A stretch of 64,000 bases of DNA from Catenovulum sediminis (lineage in GTDB: Bacteria > Pseudomonadota > Gammaproteobacteria > Enterobacterales > Alteromonadaceae): the NCBI RefSeq assembly GCF_007289895.1, contig NZ_CP041660.1, positions 2,666,001 to 2,730,000 on the forward strand, written 5' to 3'. Below the pieces are notes generated by a model, which was not told where the DNA came from, searched no databases, and saw only the letters and a list, made by a program, of their open reading frames with translations. Positions within the stretch are counted from its first letter, which is position 1; each line of letters opens with the position of its first letter. Positions 12,192 to 19,130 of the stretch are shown here, piece by piece. A program made the position numbers and the translations under genes.

Positions 12192-12267
12192 GCGGCTGTA
12201 GCTCAGTTGGTAGAGCACAACCTTGCCAAGGTTGGGGTCACGAGTTCGAGTCTCGTTAGCCGCTCCA
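12192..12267 (+). tRNA. tRNA-Gly (anticodon GCC), copy 3
   Basis: 76 nt, identical to copies 1 and 2; 23 bases separate it from copy 2. Confidence 0.97.
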
Positions 12268-12305
12268 AATTTTATGGTACGTTATTATAACGATACCTAG
12301 TGTCT

Positions 12306-12392
12306 GCCCGGGTGGTGGAATTGGTAGACACAAGGGATTTAAAATCCCTCGCTGGTAACAGCGTGCCGGTTCAAGTCCGGCCCCGGGCACCA
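12306..12392 (+). tRNA. tRNA-Leu (anticodon TAA), copy 2
   Basis: 87 nt, identical to the copy at 11990. Both Leu copies are preceded by the short sequence GTGTCT, so the duplication included some upstream spacer. It is the last tRNA before the non-coding repeat region. Confidence 0.97.
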
Positions 12393-12575
12393 TTTACTGA
12401 CGTCAGGATGATGTATACCAGTAAATGCACACACCTTTATATGCATTTCTTGTGAAAATAAATTTTATCAGCCTAATCTTCTGATGTTAGACAGCTTATT
12501 CGATCGCCATCTAAATGACTGGCAACGATAATTTGAATCTAAAATTCTGGTTATGTATTCGCGCTGCAAATATCC
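12393..12575. other. Spacer after tRNA operon
   Basis: No coding frame or recognisable site. A weak inverted pair ATTTACTG...CAGTAAAT spans about 12391-12425 right after the last tRNA but has no T run, so I do not call it a terminator. Confidence 0.5.
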
Positions 12576-12845
12576 TTAGGGCGTGTTTATCTTTGTTTAT
12601 AATTTGAGCTGAGAGAAAAAATGGTCTTAGGCAAGGCAGAAATAATGAAGTTTAGTCATCTAAATAAGTAATTTCTAACGCTGCATAAGACCATTTTGGC
12701 CTCAGCCCGAAGGGCAATGGCTATTCTAACCCTTAACGGCATTAGAATTCGTTTATTTAGAATGACTAAACCTCACTCATTCTGCTTTGTTAATGATTAA
12801 AATAGCCTATTGCTCAAAAATAATACAAAGATTCACATGCCCTAG
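12576..12845. mobile_element. Foldback MITE-like element (about 270 bp, no coding capacity)
   Basis: The ends are imperfect terminal inverted repeats of about 34 bp: the left reads TTAGGGCGTGTTTATCTTTG and the reverse complement of the right reads CTAGGGCATGTGAATCTTTG. Inside, AAAATGGTCTTAGGCA (12618-12633) pairs with 12682-12697. The segment about 12632-12690 is repeated in inverted form at about 12725-12792, so most of the element folds back on itself. It is bounded by TTAG and CTAG, fitting a YTAR target. It shares its ends with the palindrome at 15851 and a degenerate copy at 38922. No transposase is present; any parent insertion sequence is elsewhere. Confidence 0.72.
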
Positions 12846-12972
12846 ACGCTATTTTGATTCAGACAGTGCACGTTTTTTATTGAGCATATTGAGGATATTG
12901 TGCTCTATGTCGTATGCAGTAAGTATAAATCCATCTCGATCGCCGAGTTATGTATCTTAGCGAAGAAATCTA
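12846..12972. other. Non-coding spacer
   Basis: AT-rich DNA between the foldback element and the 14-bp repeat. I see no gene or recognisable signal here. Confidence 0.5.
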
Positions 12973-13022
12973 AGTTACTAAATAAAAGTTACTAAATAAA
13001 AGTTACTAAATAAAAGTTACTA
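12973..13022. repeat. 14-bp tandem repeat, about 3.6 copies
   Basis: The unit AGTTACTAAATAAA occurs three times without mismatch plus a partial fourth copy. It has no coding capacity. It lies upstream of the heptamer and REP region. Confidence 0.9.
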
Positions 13023-13173
13023 ATTTAAAGTTGCTAACAATCAATGCGATGAAAATCCGCCTAGATGAACTGAATATCAAGATTTACATCCATCAGCTTT
13101 TTTAAATGCGCTCATTTTGCATAATATTTTTGCGCTAGACTTGAATACCATTCTAAAAGAACAACACTTTTTG

Positions 13174-13265
13174 CGTAGCTCGTAGCTCGTAGCTCGTAGC
13201 TCGTAGCTCGTAGCTCGTAGCTCGTAGCTCGTAGCTCGTAGCTCGTAGCTCGTAGCTCGTAGCTC
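13174..13265. repeat. Heptamer tandem array 1 (CGTAGCT), 13 copies
   Basis: Thirteen perfect copies of CGTAGCT. The array ends one base before a REP-like palindrome beginning TGTAGG at 13267. Any frames over it are repeat artefacts. Confidence 0.95.
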
Positions 13266-13266
13266 A

Positions 13267-13290
13267 TGTAGGTTGGTCTTTAGGCCAACA
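13267..13290 (+). repeat. REP-like palindrome 1
   Basis: TGTAGGTTGGTCTTTAGGCC then AACA: a GTAG head followed by the imperfect hairpin GTTGG-tctttag-gCCAAC. This layout matches REP elements mobilised by RAYT (TnpA-REP) transposases. It abuts heptamer array 1. Confidence 0.72.
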
Positions 13291-13372
13291 AAGGCATATT
13301 ACACAGATGCTGAGTTCAAATTTGTCATTTTTAGGGGGGAGCTTTCTTGAAAAACACCGGGGGTACTTCAAA

Positions 13373-13392
13373 GGTTGGTGTTTACGGCGACA
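13373..13392 (+). repeat. REP-like palindrome 2 (without GTA head)
   Basis: GGTTGGTGTTTACGGCGACA, nearly identical to the unit at 13491. The GTTGG...CGAC arms resemble the other REP units, but the leading TGTA is missing. Confidence 0.55.
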
Positions 13393-13393
13393 A

Positions 13394-13418
13394 TGTAGGT
13401 CGCGGCTTTAGCCCGACA
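13394..13418 (+). repeat. REP-like palindrome 3
   Basis: Begins TGTAGGTCG, has the inner stem GGCTTTAGCC and ends CGACA. It is the clearest REP of the group on the plus strand and sits one base after REP-like unit 2. Confidence 0.78.
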
Positions 13419-13452
13419 AATTTTGCATTATGCACGATGTCGAATTAATAAT

Positions 13453-13475
13453 TGTCGCCCTAAGGGGACGACCTT
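13453..13475 (-). repeat. REP-like palindrome 4
   Basis: TGTCGCCCTAAGGGGACGAC followed by CTT; reversed, it reads AAGGTCGTCC...GGGCGACA. The hairpin arms are kept but the GTAG head is degraded to AAG. Confidence 0.62.
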
Positions 13476-13490
13476 CTGTGAAACTTTAAA

Positions 13491-13510
13491 GGTTGGTGTT
13501 TACGCCGACA
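13491..13510 (+). repeat. REP-like palindrome 5 (without GTA head)
   Basis: GGTTGGTGTTTACGCCGACA, one mismatch from unit 2. The preceding context (ACTTTAAAGG here, ACTTCAAAGG at unit 2) is also shared, so the pair looks like a local duplication. Confidence 0.55.
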
Positions 13511-13528
13511 AGATATGCAAAAAACGCT

Positions 13529-13553
13529 TGTCGTCCTAAAGGAGCGACTTACA
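13529..13553 (-). repeat. REP-like palindrome 6
   Basis: On the minus strand it reads TGTAAGTCGCTCCTTTAGGA then CGACA, so the head is GTAA rather than GTAG. The head end faces heptamer array 2, eight bases away. Confidence 0.66.
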
Positions 13554-13561
13554 CTGTTTGT

Positions 13562-13698
13562 GAAACTTGAAACTTGAAACTTGAAACTTGAAACTTGAAA
13601 CTTGAAACTTGAAACTTGAAACTTGAAACTTGAAACTTGAAACTTGAAACTTGAAACTTGAAACTTGAAACTTGAAACTTGAAACTTGAAACTTGAAA
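13562..13698. repeat. Heptamer tandem array 2 (GAAACTT), 19.6 copies
   Basis: Nineteen perfect copies of GAAACTT plus GAAA. It starts eight bases after the head end of REP-like unit 6. The sequence differs from arrays 1 and 3 but the period is the same. Confidence 0.95.
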
Positions 13699-13731
13699 GG
13701 TTTGCGTTGGAAAATAATTTAAAAAAACACT

Positions 13732-13756
13732 TGTCGGGCTAAAGCCACGACCTACA
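13732..13756 (-). repeat. REP-like palindrome 7
   Basis: On the minus strand it starts TGTAGGTCGTGGCTTTAGCC and ends CGACA, almost the same as unit 3 in opposite orientation. Its GTAG end faces heptamer array 3, five bases away. Confidence 0.78.
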
Positions 13757-13761
13757 ATGCA

Positions 13762-13999
13762 CTCGCAACTCGCAACTCGCAACTCGCAACTCGCAACTCG
13801 CAACTCGCAACTCGCAACTCGCAACTCGCAACTCGCAACTCGCAACTCGCAACTCGCAACTCGCAACTCGCAACTCGCAACTCGCAACTCGCAACTCGCA
13901 ACTCGCAACTCGCAACTCGCAACTCGCAACTCGCAACTCGCAACTCGCAACTCGCAACTCGCAACTCGCAACTCGCAACTCGCAACTCGCAATTCGCAA
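13762..13999. repeat. Heptamer tandem array 3 (CTCGCAA), 34 copies
   Basis: Thirty-three perfect CTCGCAA units and a final TTCGCAA, 238 bp in all. Because 7 is not a multiple of 3, all frames through it give repeated RVASCEL-like or NSQLATR-like peptides that are artefacts. It ends 10 bases before the bfd stop codon. Confidence 0.96.
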
Positions 14000-14009
14000 A
14001 GCTTTAATA

Positions 14010-14207
14010 TTATGCAAATGAGGCTATCAGTAACCCATCGTCTATAATTTGAGATTCGCGAAGTACGTTAATTGCTTGTTTGCGGCATTTTCCACATTCA
14101 TTCGCGATATCCATTTTTTTGCGCAACTCAACTAAGCTGGTGCAACCTTCTTGGGCCGCTTTTTGGATATCTTTTTCGGTAATACCATTACATAAACAAA
14201 TGTACAT
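14010..14207 (-). CDS. bfd: Bacterioferritin-associated ferredoxin Bfd
   Basis: Small [2Fe-2S] ferredoxin that in other bacteria reduces bacterioferritin to release stored iron. From the ATG at 14207 the product has 65 residues, beginning MYICLCNGITEKDI, with the cluster ligands C-x-C at the N-terminus and C-x2-C in ANECGKCRKQA. An upstream in-frame start would add MQRRYLN, unlike the family. No bfr gene is adjacent here. The 3' end lies next to heptamer array 3. Confidence 0.93.
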   Translation of the reverse strand: MYICLCNGITEKDIQKAAQEGCTSLVELRKKMDIANECGKCRKQAINVLRESQIIDDGLLIASFA

Positions 14208-14452
14208 ATTTAAATAACGCCTCTGCAAATAACAACTGCATTATAAATGAGAAATATTCGTATTTGCAACTTTATCTTATATAAATTTTGCGATTGTTCA
14301 CTATTTAACTGGTATTTTCGCTTTTGTACGACTATTTGGAATTTAGTGCAAATTGCCCCTTGGTTTTTCATATTTCGCCTATATACTTTTGAGCAGTATT
14401 AGGAAGAGTGAAAACTCTTGAACAATTCCAAATAAAATAAATGGAGAATGTT

Positions 14453-15058
14453 ATGTCTGTATTAGTAGGCCGTCCGGCTCCGGATTTCACTGCAGCAGCT
14501 GTTTTGGGTAACGGCGAAATCGTTGACTCATTCACTTTGAGTGAAGCGATTAAAGGTAAAAAAGCGGTTATCTTCTTTTACCCATTAGACTTCACTTTCG
14601 TATGTCCTTCAGAGTTAATCGCGTTTGATAAGCGTTTTGCTGAATTTCAAAAACGTGGTGTCGAAGTTATTGGTGTTTCTATCGATTCTCAATTCAGCCA
14701 CAACGCATGGCGTAACACTCCAGTAAACGAAGGCGGTATTGGTCCAGTTCAATACACTTTGGTTGCTGATGTTAAACATGAAATTTGTCAAGCATATGAT
14801 GTTGAGCATCCTGAAGCGGGTGTTGCATTCCGTGGTTCATTCTTAATTGATGAAGAAGGCAATGTTCGCCACCAAGTTGTTAATGACTTGCCATTAGGTC
14901 GTAACGTAGACGAAATGTTACGTATGGTTGATGCTTTAGCATTCCACCAAGAGCACGGTGAAGTTTGTCCTGCTGGTTGGCAGGAAGGTGATAAAGGTAT
15001 GGATGCTAGCCCTAAAGGTGTTGCTTCTTACCTTTCTGAAAACGCAGACAAGCTATAA
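14453..15058 (+). CDS. 2-Cys peroxiredoxin (AhpC/Prx1 type)
   Basis: Thiol peroxidase that reduces hydrogen peroxide and organic peroxides, recycled by thioredoxin or AhpF. From ATG 14453 (GGAGA six bases upstream) the product has 201 residues. The peroxidatic Cys is residue 51 in FTFVCPSE and the resolving Cys is in GEVCPAGW near the C-terminus; an Arg needed for catalysis is in FRGSFLID. The codon choice is biased and even (GGT, CGT, GAA), suggesting high expression. It stands alone with its own terminator. Confidence 0.94.
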   Translation: MSVLVGRPAPDFTAAAVLGNGEIVDSFTLSEAIKGKKAVIFFYPLDFTFVCPSELIAFDKRFAEFQKRGVEVIGVSIDSQFSHNAWRNTPVNEGGIGPVQYTLVADVKHEICQAYDVEHPEAGVAFRGSFLIDEEGNVRHQVVNDLPLGRNVDEMLRMVDALAFHQEHGEVCPAGWQEGDKGMDASPKGVASYLSENADKL

Positions 15059-15081
15059 AACTCTCTGTCTGGCTAATAACT

Positions 15082-15105
15082 AAAGCCACCTTCGGGTGGC
15101 TTTTT
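15082..15105 (+). terminator. Rho-independent terminator of the peroxiredoxin gene
   Basis: Stem AAAGCCACC / GGTGGCTTT with loop TTCGG-type closing (ACCTTCGGGT) followed by TTTTT. Run of A on the other side makes it able to act for rnt as well, which converges from the right. Confidence 0.9.
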
Positions 15106-15109
15106 AGAT

Positions 15110-15760
15110 CTATTCTTCTTTTACCGCATCTGAATTTGAAACCGGCTCTTGCCAGCCCCCCAAACTTTTCCATTTATTGACCATAAAACAGAATAACTCA
15201 GCGGTTTTTTGTGTATCGTATAAAGCTGAGTGTGCTTCTTTGTTGTCAAATGGGATACCTGCTGCTTGACAGGCTTTAACAAGCACTGTTTGGCCTAAAG
15301 TTAAACCTGCTAAACTGGTTGTATCAAAAGATACAAAAGGATGAAAAGGGCTACGTTTTATATTACTTCTGGCAATCGCGGCATTTAAAAAGGACATATC
15401 GAATGCAGCGTTGTGCGCAACCATAATTGAGCGTTGGCATTCATAATGTTTTTGCCGCTTTCTAACTTTTTTGAAAATTTCGCTTAATGCTTCTTTTTCA
15501 TCTACGGCAGCTCTTAGCGGGTGGTGTGGGTCGATCCCGTTAAATTCTAGGGCTGATTTTTCTAAAATGGCACCTGCAAATGGCTCTACATTAAATTGAA
15601 CGGTTTCACCACAATATAGATTGCCTTCTTCATCCATTTCTGTCAGTGTCGCGGCTATTTCTAATAAAGCATTTTGTTTTGCATCGAAACCCGCTGTTTC
15701 TACGTCAATGACAACTGGGTAGTAGCCCCTGAATCTGTTTTTTAATTGCGCTTTTTGCAT
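15110..15760 (-). CDS. rnt: Ribonuclease T
   Basis: DEDD-family 3'-to-5' exoribonuclease that trims tRNA and other stable RNA ends. The 216-residue product carries exonuclease motif I in [11 protein letters not shown], motif II around [10 protein letters not shown] and motif III in HSALYDTQ (His and Asp). Length matches E. coli RNase T. motY lies divergently on its other side, as in Vibrio and relatives. Confidence 0.96.
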   Translation of the reverse strand: MQKAQLKNRFRGYYPVVIDVETAGFDAKQNALLEIAATLTEMDEEGNLYCGETVQFNVEPFAGAILEKSALEFNGIDPHHPLRAAVDEKEALSEIFKKVRKRQKHYECQRSIMVAHNAAFDMSFLNAAIARSNIKRSPFHPFVSFDTTSLAGLTLGQTVLVKACQAAGIPFDNKEAHSALYDTQKTAELFCFMVNKWKSLGGWQEPVSNSDAVKEE

Positions 15761-15850
15761 ATAACTGCGCTGTGCTCCATATACTGGCTAAGATAAAAAA
15801 TTCCGCCTATTATGCCAGAAATAGTGAGCGCAAGATAACTTATCTGTGTG

Positions 15851-15903
15851 CTAGGGCGTGTTGATCTTTGTATTATTTATAAACAAAGATCAACAGACCC
15901 TAG
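15851..15903. mobile_element. 53-bp palindrome made only of MITE ends
   Basis: CTAGGGCGTGTTGATCTTTG at the left and the inverse of CTAGGGTCTGTTGATCTTTG at the right, separated by about 11 AT-rich bases. It has the same terminal sequence as the element at 12576 but no core. Both ends are flush with CTAG. Likely a minimal derivative of that element family. Confidence 0.7.
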
Positions 15904-15977
15904 AGTTGGTCTATTATTTGCTTTATTAATTGATATGCGTACAGATAAGTGCGAAATATTCGGGTGTTGATAGCTAT

Positions 15978-16019
15978 ATTGACAAAAAATTGTCTGTTGA
16001 TTGTCAATATATTGTCAAT
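15978..16019. promoter_or_regulatory. Cluster of ATTGTCAAT boxes upstream of motY
   Basis: ATTGACAA (15978-15985), ATTGTC (15989-15994), ATTGTCAAT (16000-16008) and ATTGTCAAT (16011-16019) lie within 42 bases, the first inverted to the others. They are 27 bases from the motY start. The spacing of the two perfect copies is 11 bases, about one helix turn. Possible operator; regulator unknown. Confidence 0.4.
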
Positions 16020-16045
16020 TCGTTTGTTTGATTTGAGGAATGGTC

Positions 16046-16912
16046 ATGCGATTTATTTATTTAGTGTTCATTGTAGCAAGTGGGATCCGGTTTGCCGATG
16101 CCGATGTGCGGCACTACAAAGCAGCTATTTCTAATTCTCAATGGCTTGTGTCTAATCAAGCTCGATTATCTTGTCAGCTTGAACACCCAATACCTAGATA
16201 CGGCAAAGCAATTTTTAGTAGTGATGCAAGCCGCGCGATAAATATGACCTTTACGCTAGATATGCTGAAATTACCAGTAGGTTATGATATCGCAGCGTTA
16301 GAGTCTATTGCACCTTCACATCGAGCCGGTGTACCCAGCCGACAAATTATAGATATGCAGATTTTACAACAATTCGACGGACAGCTGATTGATAAACCCG
16401 CTTGGACCATGCTCAGCGAATTAGAAAAAGGCATGATGCCGACTTTTTACTATCAAGATTGGCACAGTGATTTCGATAAGGTAGCGGTTGCCATTAACTC
16501 AGCAAACTTTCATGCAGCGTACGATAAGTTTTTAGCCTGTATTGATAATTTATTACCTTATAGTTTTGAAGATATCGCTATGACGGTATTAACCTATAAT
16601 TCAAATACCGCGGAATTAAGCAAGGCCTCAAAAAAGCGCTTGGCCATGATTGCCGAATACTTAAAGCAGGATACGGATTTAGAGTTGGTATTGCTGACAG
16701 GTTATAGCGATAGTTATGGTGGTCGTTGGCACAATGAAGAGTTGGCCAAAGCTAGAGCTACGACCATTCGTACTTTTTTTGCCGAGGCAGGTGTCGAAAG
16801 TAAGCGTATTGAAGTGGATTCTTACGGTGAACGTCGACATGTTGCAAGCAATCAAAATGTGTTGGGACGTGCAAAAAACAGACGTGTGGTTATTAGAATG
16901 GAAAAGCCATAA
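16046..16912 (+). CDS. motY: Flagellar T-ring protein MotY (OmpA-like C-terminal domain)
   Basis: Periplasmic protein that in Vibrio forms the T ring with MotX around the sodium-driven motor. From ATG 16046 (GAGG seven bases upstream) the product has 288 residues with an N-terminal signal peptide, a MotY-type N-domain (about residues 22-150) and an OmpA-like peptidoglycan-binding domain near the C-terminus (LTGYSDSYGGRWHNEELAKA, then RRVVIRME). Position beside rnt matches Vibrio. No other flagellar gene is in the window. A generic OmpA-family role cannot be excluded. Confidence 0.85.
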   Translation: MRFIYLVFIVASGIRFADADVRHYKAAISNSQWLVSNQARLSCQLEHPIPRYGKAIFSSDASRAINMTFTLDMLKLPVGYDIAALESIAPSHRAGVPSRQIIDMQILQQFDGQLIDKPAWTMLSELEKGMMPTFYYQDWHSDFDKVAVAINSANFHAAYDKFLACIDNLLPYSFEDIAMTVLTYNSNTAELSKASKKRLAMIAEYLKQDTDLELVLLTGYSDSYGGRWHNEELAKARATTIRTFFAEAGVESKRIEVDSYGERRHVASNQNVLGRAKNRRVVIRMEKP

Positions 16913-16933
16913 TCAGCTTAAAGTGATTATGGC
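16906..16933 (-). terminator. Terminator of the DUF3010 gene, overlapping the motY stop
   Basis: Perfect 10-bp stem GCCATAATCA / TGATTATGGC with an 8-base loop. On the minus strand it is followed by TTTT. The motY stop codon lies within the left arm. Confidence 0.6.
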
Positions 16934-16944
16934 CTAAGGATAAT

Positions 16945-17394
16945 TTAGTCAGCTTGTGGAACACCATAGTGTTCTTTAAGTAAGTAACAGTAGGCTGTGG
17001 TAAACGCCGTTTGTTGAAAGACTTTTAATCCGGTACTTTTAAAATCAACAGCCAAAGGATTTTTTTTCAACAACGCTTTTTCAAGTGTATTGTTTTGCAA
17101 CTCTACACTTAAACCGTCTATCAGTTGAATAGCGGCTTCTATTTTAAATCCGGCGCAGCTCCCTGCAAATTTACCTTTCATGGGGCGTTCTTTAATAACA
17201 ACATTTTGAATTTGATAATCTTCCATCAATTTTTTAAATGCAAATTGAAACTCTTGCAACTCTTCGCCGCTGGCCGCATTTTTTAACAAAAATTTCTGGC
17301 TTCGGCAGTCTGGAATATCAAATAAACCATTTTCCATTGATAACAAGCAAATAATGGCTTCGTTCGATTTTATCTCTACACCACAAGCTCTCAT
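16945..17394 (-). CDS. DUF3010 family protein
   Basis: A 149-residue cytoplasmic protein of unknown function. The start RACGVEIKSNEAIICLL and the central segment VIKERPMKGKFAGSCAGFKIEAA agree with my memory of the DUF3010 family of Gammaproteobacteria. The N-terminal V-E-I-K...A-I-I pattern and the later basic GKFAG loop recall RNase H-like folds, but I cannot assign catalytic residues. No signal peptide or membrane segment. It follows the thiamine kinase-like gene with a short gap but is probably a separate unit. Confidence 0.8.
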   Translation of the reverse strand: MRACGVEIKSNEAIICLLSMENGLFDIPDCRSQKFLLKNAASGEELQEFQFAFKKLMEDYQIQNVVIKERPMKGKFAGSCAGFKIEAAIQLIDGLSVELQNNTLEKALLKKNPLAVDFKSTGLKVFQQTAFTTAYCYLLKEHYGVPQAD

Positions 17395-17431
17395 AATTTT
17401 ACTCCGCTAAAAAATTTTGCATATTGTAACC

Positions 17432-18232
17432 TTAATTATCGCTAATGTGTTGATGATCACGCCATAAGTCATTTAACAAGTTAAATATTTTTTTGTATTG
17501 ATGAATCCGCTCTGCGAGGAATTTACGAACAGGAAAACCCATAAGCCCTTGGTACAGATAAATTAGTTTTCTTTCTTGAATTGGGCTTAAATTGTTTATC
17601 ACAATCGCAGAGGCTAAGTCATAGGCAGGTTCACTAATTCTTGCATATTCCCAGTCGACAAGCATCGCAGGTTGGCAATTGATAATGTTGTCAAAAGAAA
17701 GGTCGCCATGACAAACACAATTTAAAGGGCTTTGCGCATCTAATTGCTGTGCAAGTAATAACAAGTTAGGGTCTATGTTAGCGTTTGGATTGCTTTGTGC
17801 ATATAAATCAATTTCTGTCGCCAAGCGCTGTTTTAGTATCCCTTGTTTATTTGGTTTTGCGATTTTATGTAATTCAGCTAAGCATTCGGCCAGGATATTA
17901 ATTTTATCTGCCATCGTGATCTCTGCATCCGCTAGGTTAGCATTAGGGATGTAGGGGTAGATATATGTACCTATCTCTGCACGTTCAAATAAACAGGGGG
18001 GGGTTAAACCATTTTCTGTCGCCCAGTTGCGGGCAAAGCCTTCGTTTGCCATCTCGCTTTGGTCTAGCTTTTTCGAATTGAGAATCTTAACGAAATAGAG
18101 CGCGGATTGATCCGTTTCTTTTATTTCGACTTTTACACACGTATTCGTTTGGCCGCTCGGGATAGTAGTTAACGATTGTATCTCGCCCAATTTGTGAGTT
18201 AAGTAATCGAGCACCGGATTAGGTAGTTTCAA
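17432..18232 (-). CDS. Aminoglycoside-phosphotransferase-fold kinase, probable thiamine kinase
   Basis: 266 residues of the choline/ethanolamine kinase-like fold: catalytic loop CHGDLSFDNI and metal-binding DWEYARISEPAYDLA, with an N-terminal lobe that has the expected G-x-x-N (SGQTNTCVKV). It is the last gene of a TPP-riboswitch operon after a PnuT-like carrier, so it most likely traps imported thiamine by phosphorylation. The start is TTG 18232, overlapping the pnuT stop as TTGA; no ATG is near. Substrate is inferred from context only. Confidence 0.8.
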   Translation of the reverse strand: MKLPNPVLDYLTHKLGEIQSLTTIPSGQTNTCVKVEIKETDQSALYFVKILNSKKLDQSEMANEGFARNWATENGLTPPCLFERAEIGTYIYPYIPNANLADAEITMADKINILAECLAELHKIAKPNKQGILKQRLATEIDLYAQSNPNANIDPNLLLLAQQLDAQSPLNCVCHGDLSFDNIINCQPAMLVDWEYARISEPAYDLASAIVINNLSPIQERKLIYLYQGLMGFPVRKFLAERIHQYKKIFNLLNDLWRDHQHISDN

Positions 18233-18864
18233 TTTATTTCGCCGTTTATAGGTTGTGTGTTTGAATGAGTGGGTTGTATCATTGTTTTTTGTTTACGCCA
18301 GCTAAAGTAACCGTACACTGCTATAAGGGTATAACAGACAAAAAGAAATGCAGTTAAATATAATGATTTATTAATATATAAATAGATAGATACTGCATCA
18401 ATCACTATCCAGTACAACCAGTTTTCAAGGACACGAGTGGCAATTAAATAGGTTGCATAAAAACTAAAAACCGTGGTTAACGTATCCAAATAGGGATATG
18501 AGGCATCTGTATTACTGGCTAAAATAAAAGCAATTGCCAAAGACAAAGTGATTAAAATACAACCGTGTACGATAAATAGTCTAAGTGGCAATGATTGTAT
18601 TTGCAGTGCCGAATTATTGTTTTTATGTTGCTGCCAATTCATCCAGCCATAAACTGCGATCAAGACATAATATACTTGTAGCAAACTGTCCATCAGCAAG
18701 CGCACATCAAAAAAGATATAACAGTAGATAGCACTAGCGAGGATAGCAAAAGGCCAGCAGAGCAGTTGTCCTTTCGCTGCCAGCACCACATATATCAGGC
18801 TAGACAGCACTGCAATAACTTCTAGGAGAGCCATTTGGCTGATTTCAGCAAGCATCTCATTCAT
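18229..18864 (-). CDS. pnuT: PnuC/PnuT-family transporter, probable thiamine uptake
   Basis: Membrane carrier of the PnuC family (nicotinamide riboside or thiamine facilitators). From ATG 18864 the product has 211 residues with about seven hydrophobic helices, the early PFAILASAIYCYIFFDVRLL and the late LENWLYWIVIDAVSIYLYI segments being characteristic. Context (TPP riboswitch, receptor, thiamine-binding protein, kinase) supports thiamine rather than nicotinamide riboside. It is downstream of the small thiamine-binding gene with a 3-base overlap zone and overlaps the kinase by 4 bases. An in-frame ATG at 18855 is an alternative start. Confidence 0.86.
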   Translation of the reverse strand: MNEMLAEISQMALLEVIAVLSSLIYVVLAAKGQLLCWPFAILASAIYCYIFFDVRLLMDSLLQVYYVLIAVYGWMNWQQHKNNNSALQIQSLPLRLFIVHGCILITLSLAIAFILASNTDASYPYLDTLTTVFSFYATYLIATRVLENWLYWIVIDAVSIYLYINKSLYLTAFLFVCYTLIAVYGYFSWRKQKTMIQPTHSNTQPINGEIN

Positions 18865-19117
18865 TGAGTGTCGACCTGTCACCCGGCACAAATTTACAAA
18901 CAAAAATAGCCGTACCTGTTTGCTGGTACGTTATTTTGAATTCTTTTTGCAAACATTGCATGACATCATCATACGCGCCAAATACCTGGCTACTCATGCC
19001 ATTGGTTGTGATGCGGACATTTGGCGTTTGTTTGACGCGCTCTATAAAGTCCCAAATAGCTGTTTCAAATTGTTGCTGGGCTAAAGGGTACAAGCTGATT
19101 TCTACAGACAGTTGCAT
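18857..19117 (-). CDS. Thiamine-binding protein (YkoF/MTH1187-like)
   Basis: 86-residue cytoplasmic protein of the small ferredoxin-like fold family that binds thiamine or its pyrimidine part. Features: MQLSVEISLYPLAQ start, NVRITTNGMSSQVFGAYDDVMQ middle (conserved in this family), and a C-terminal strand AIFVCKF. It sits between the receptor and the carrier genes in the TPP-controlled operon. Its role is probably to hold or sense thiamine during uptake. Confidence 0.78.
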   Translation of the reverse strand: MQLSVEISLYPLAQQQFETAIWDFIERVKQTPNVRITTNGMSSQVFGAYDDVMQCLQKEFKITYQQTGTAIFVCKFVPGDRSTLNE

Positions 19118-19130
19118 CTAAACACCTTAT

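Noticed and set aside
11811-12290. Short frames on both strands over the tRNA cluster
   Set aside because: They are translations of tRNA genes (the well-known RLELVTPTLARLCSTN-type artefact).
12973-13999. CRISPR array
   Set aside because: The repeats are contiguous 7- or 14-base tandems or scattered palindromes, with no regular unique spacers and no cas genes.
13549-14047. Long open frames through the heptamer arrays (RVASCEL-, NSQLATR-, FKFQVSS-type peptides)
   Set aside because: Period-7 DNA without stops gives open frames on both strands; no ribosome-binding sites, no non-repeat domain.
14229-14300. Fur-box-like sequence upstream of bfd
   Set aside because: TGAGAAATATTCGTA matches the inverted repeat only partly; too weak to call although iron control of bfd would be expected.
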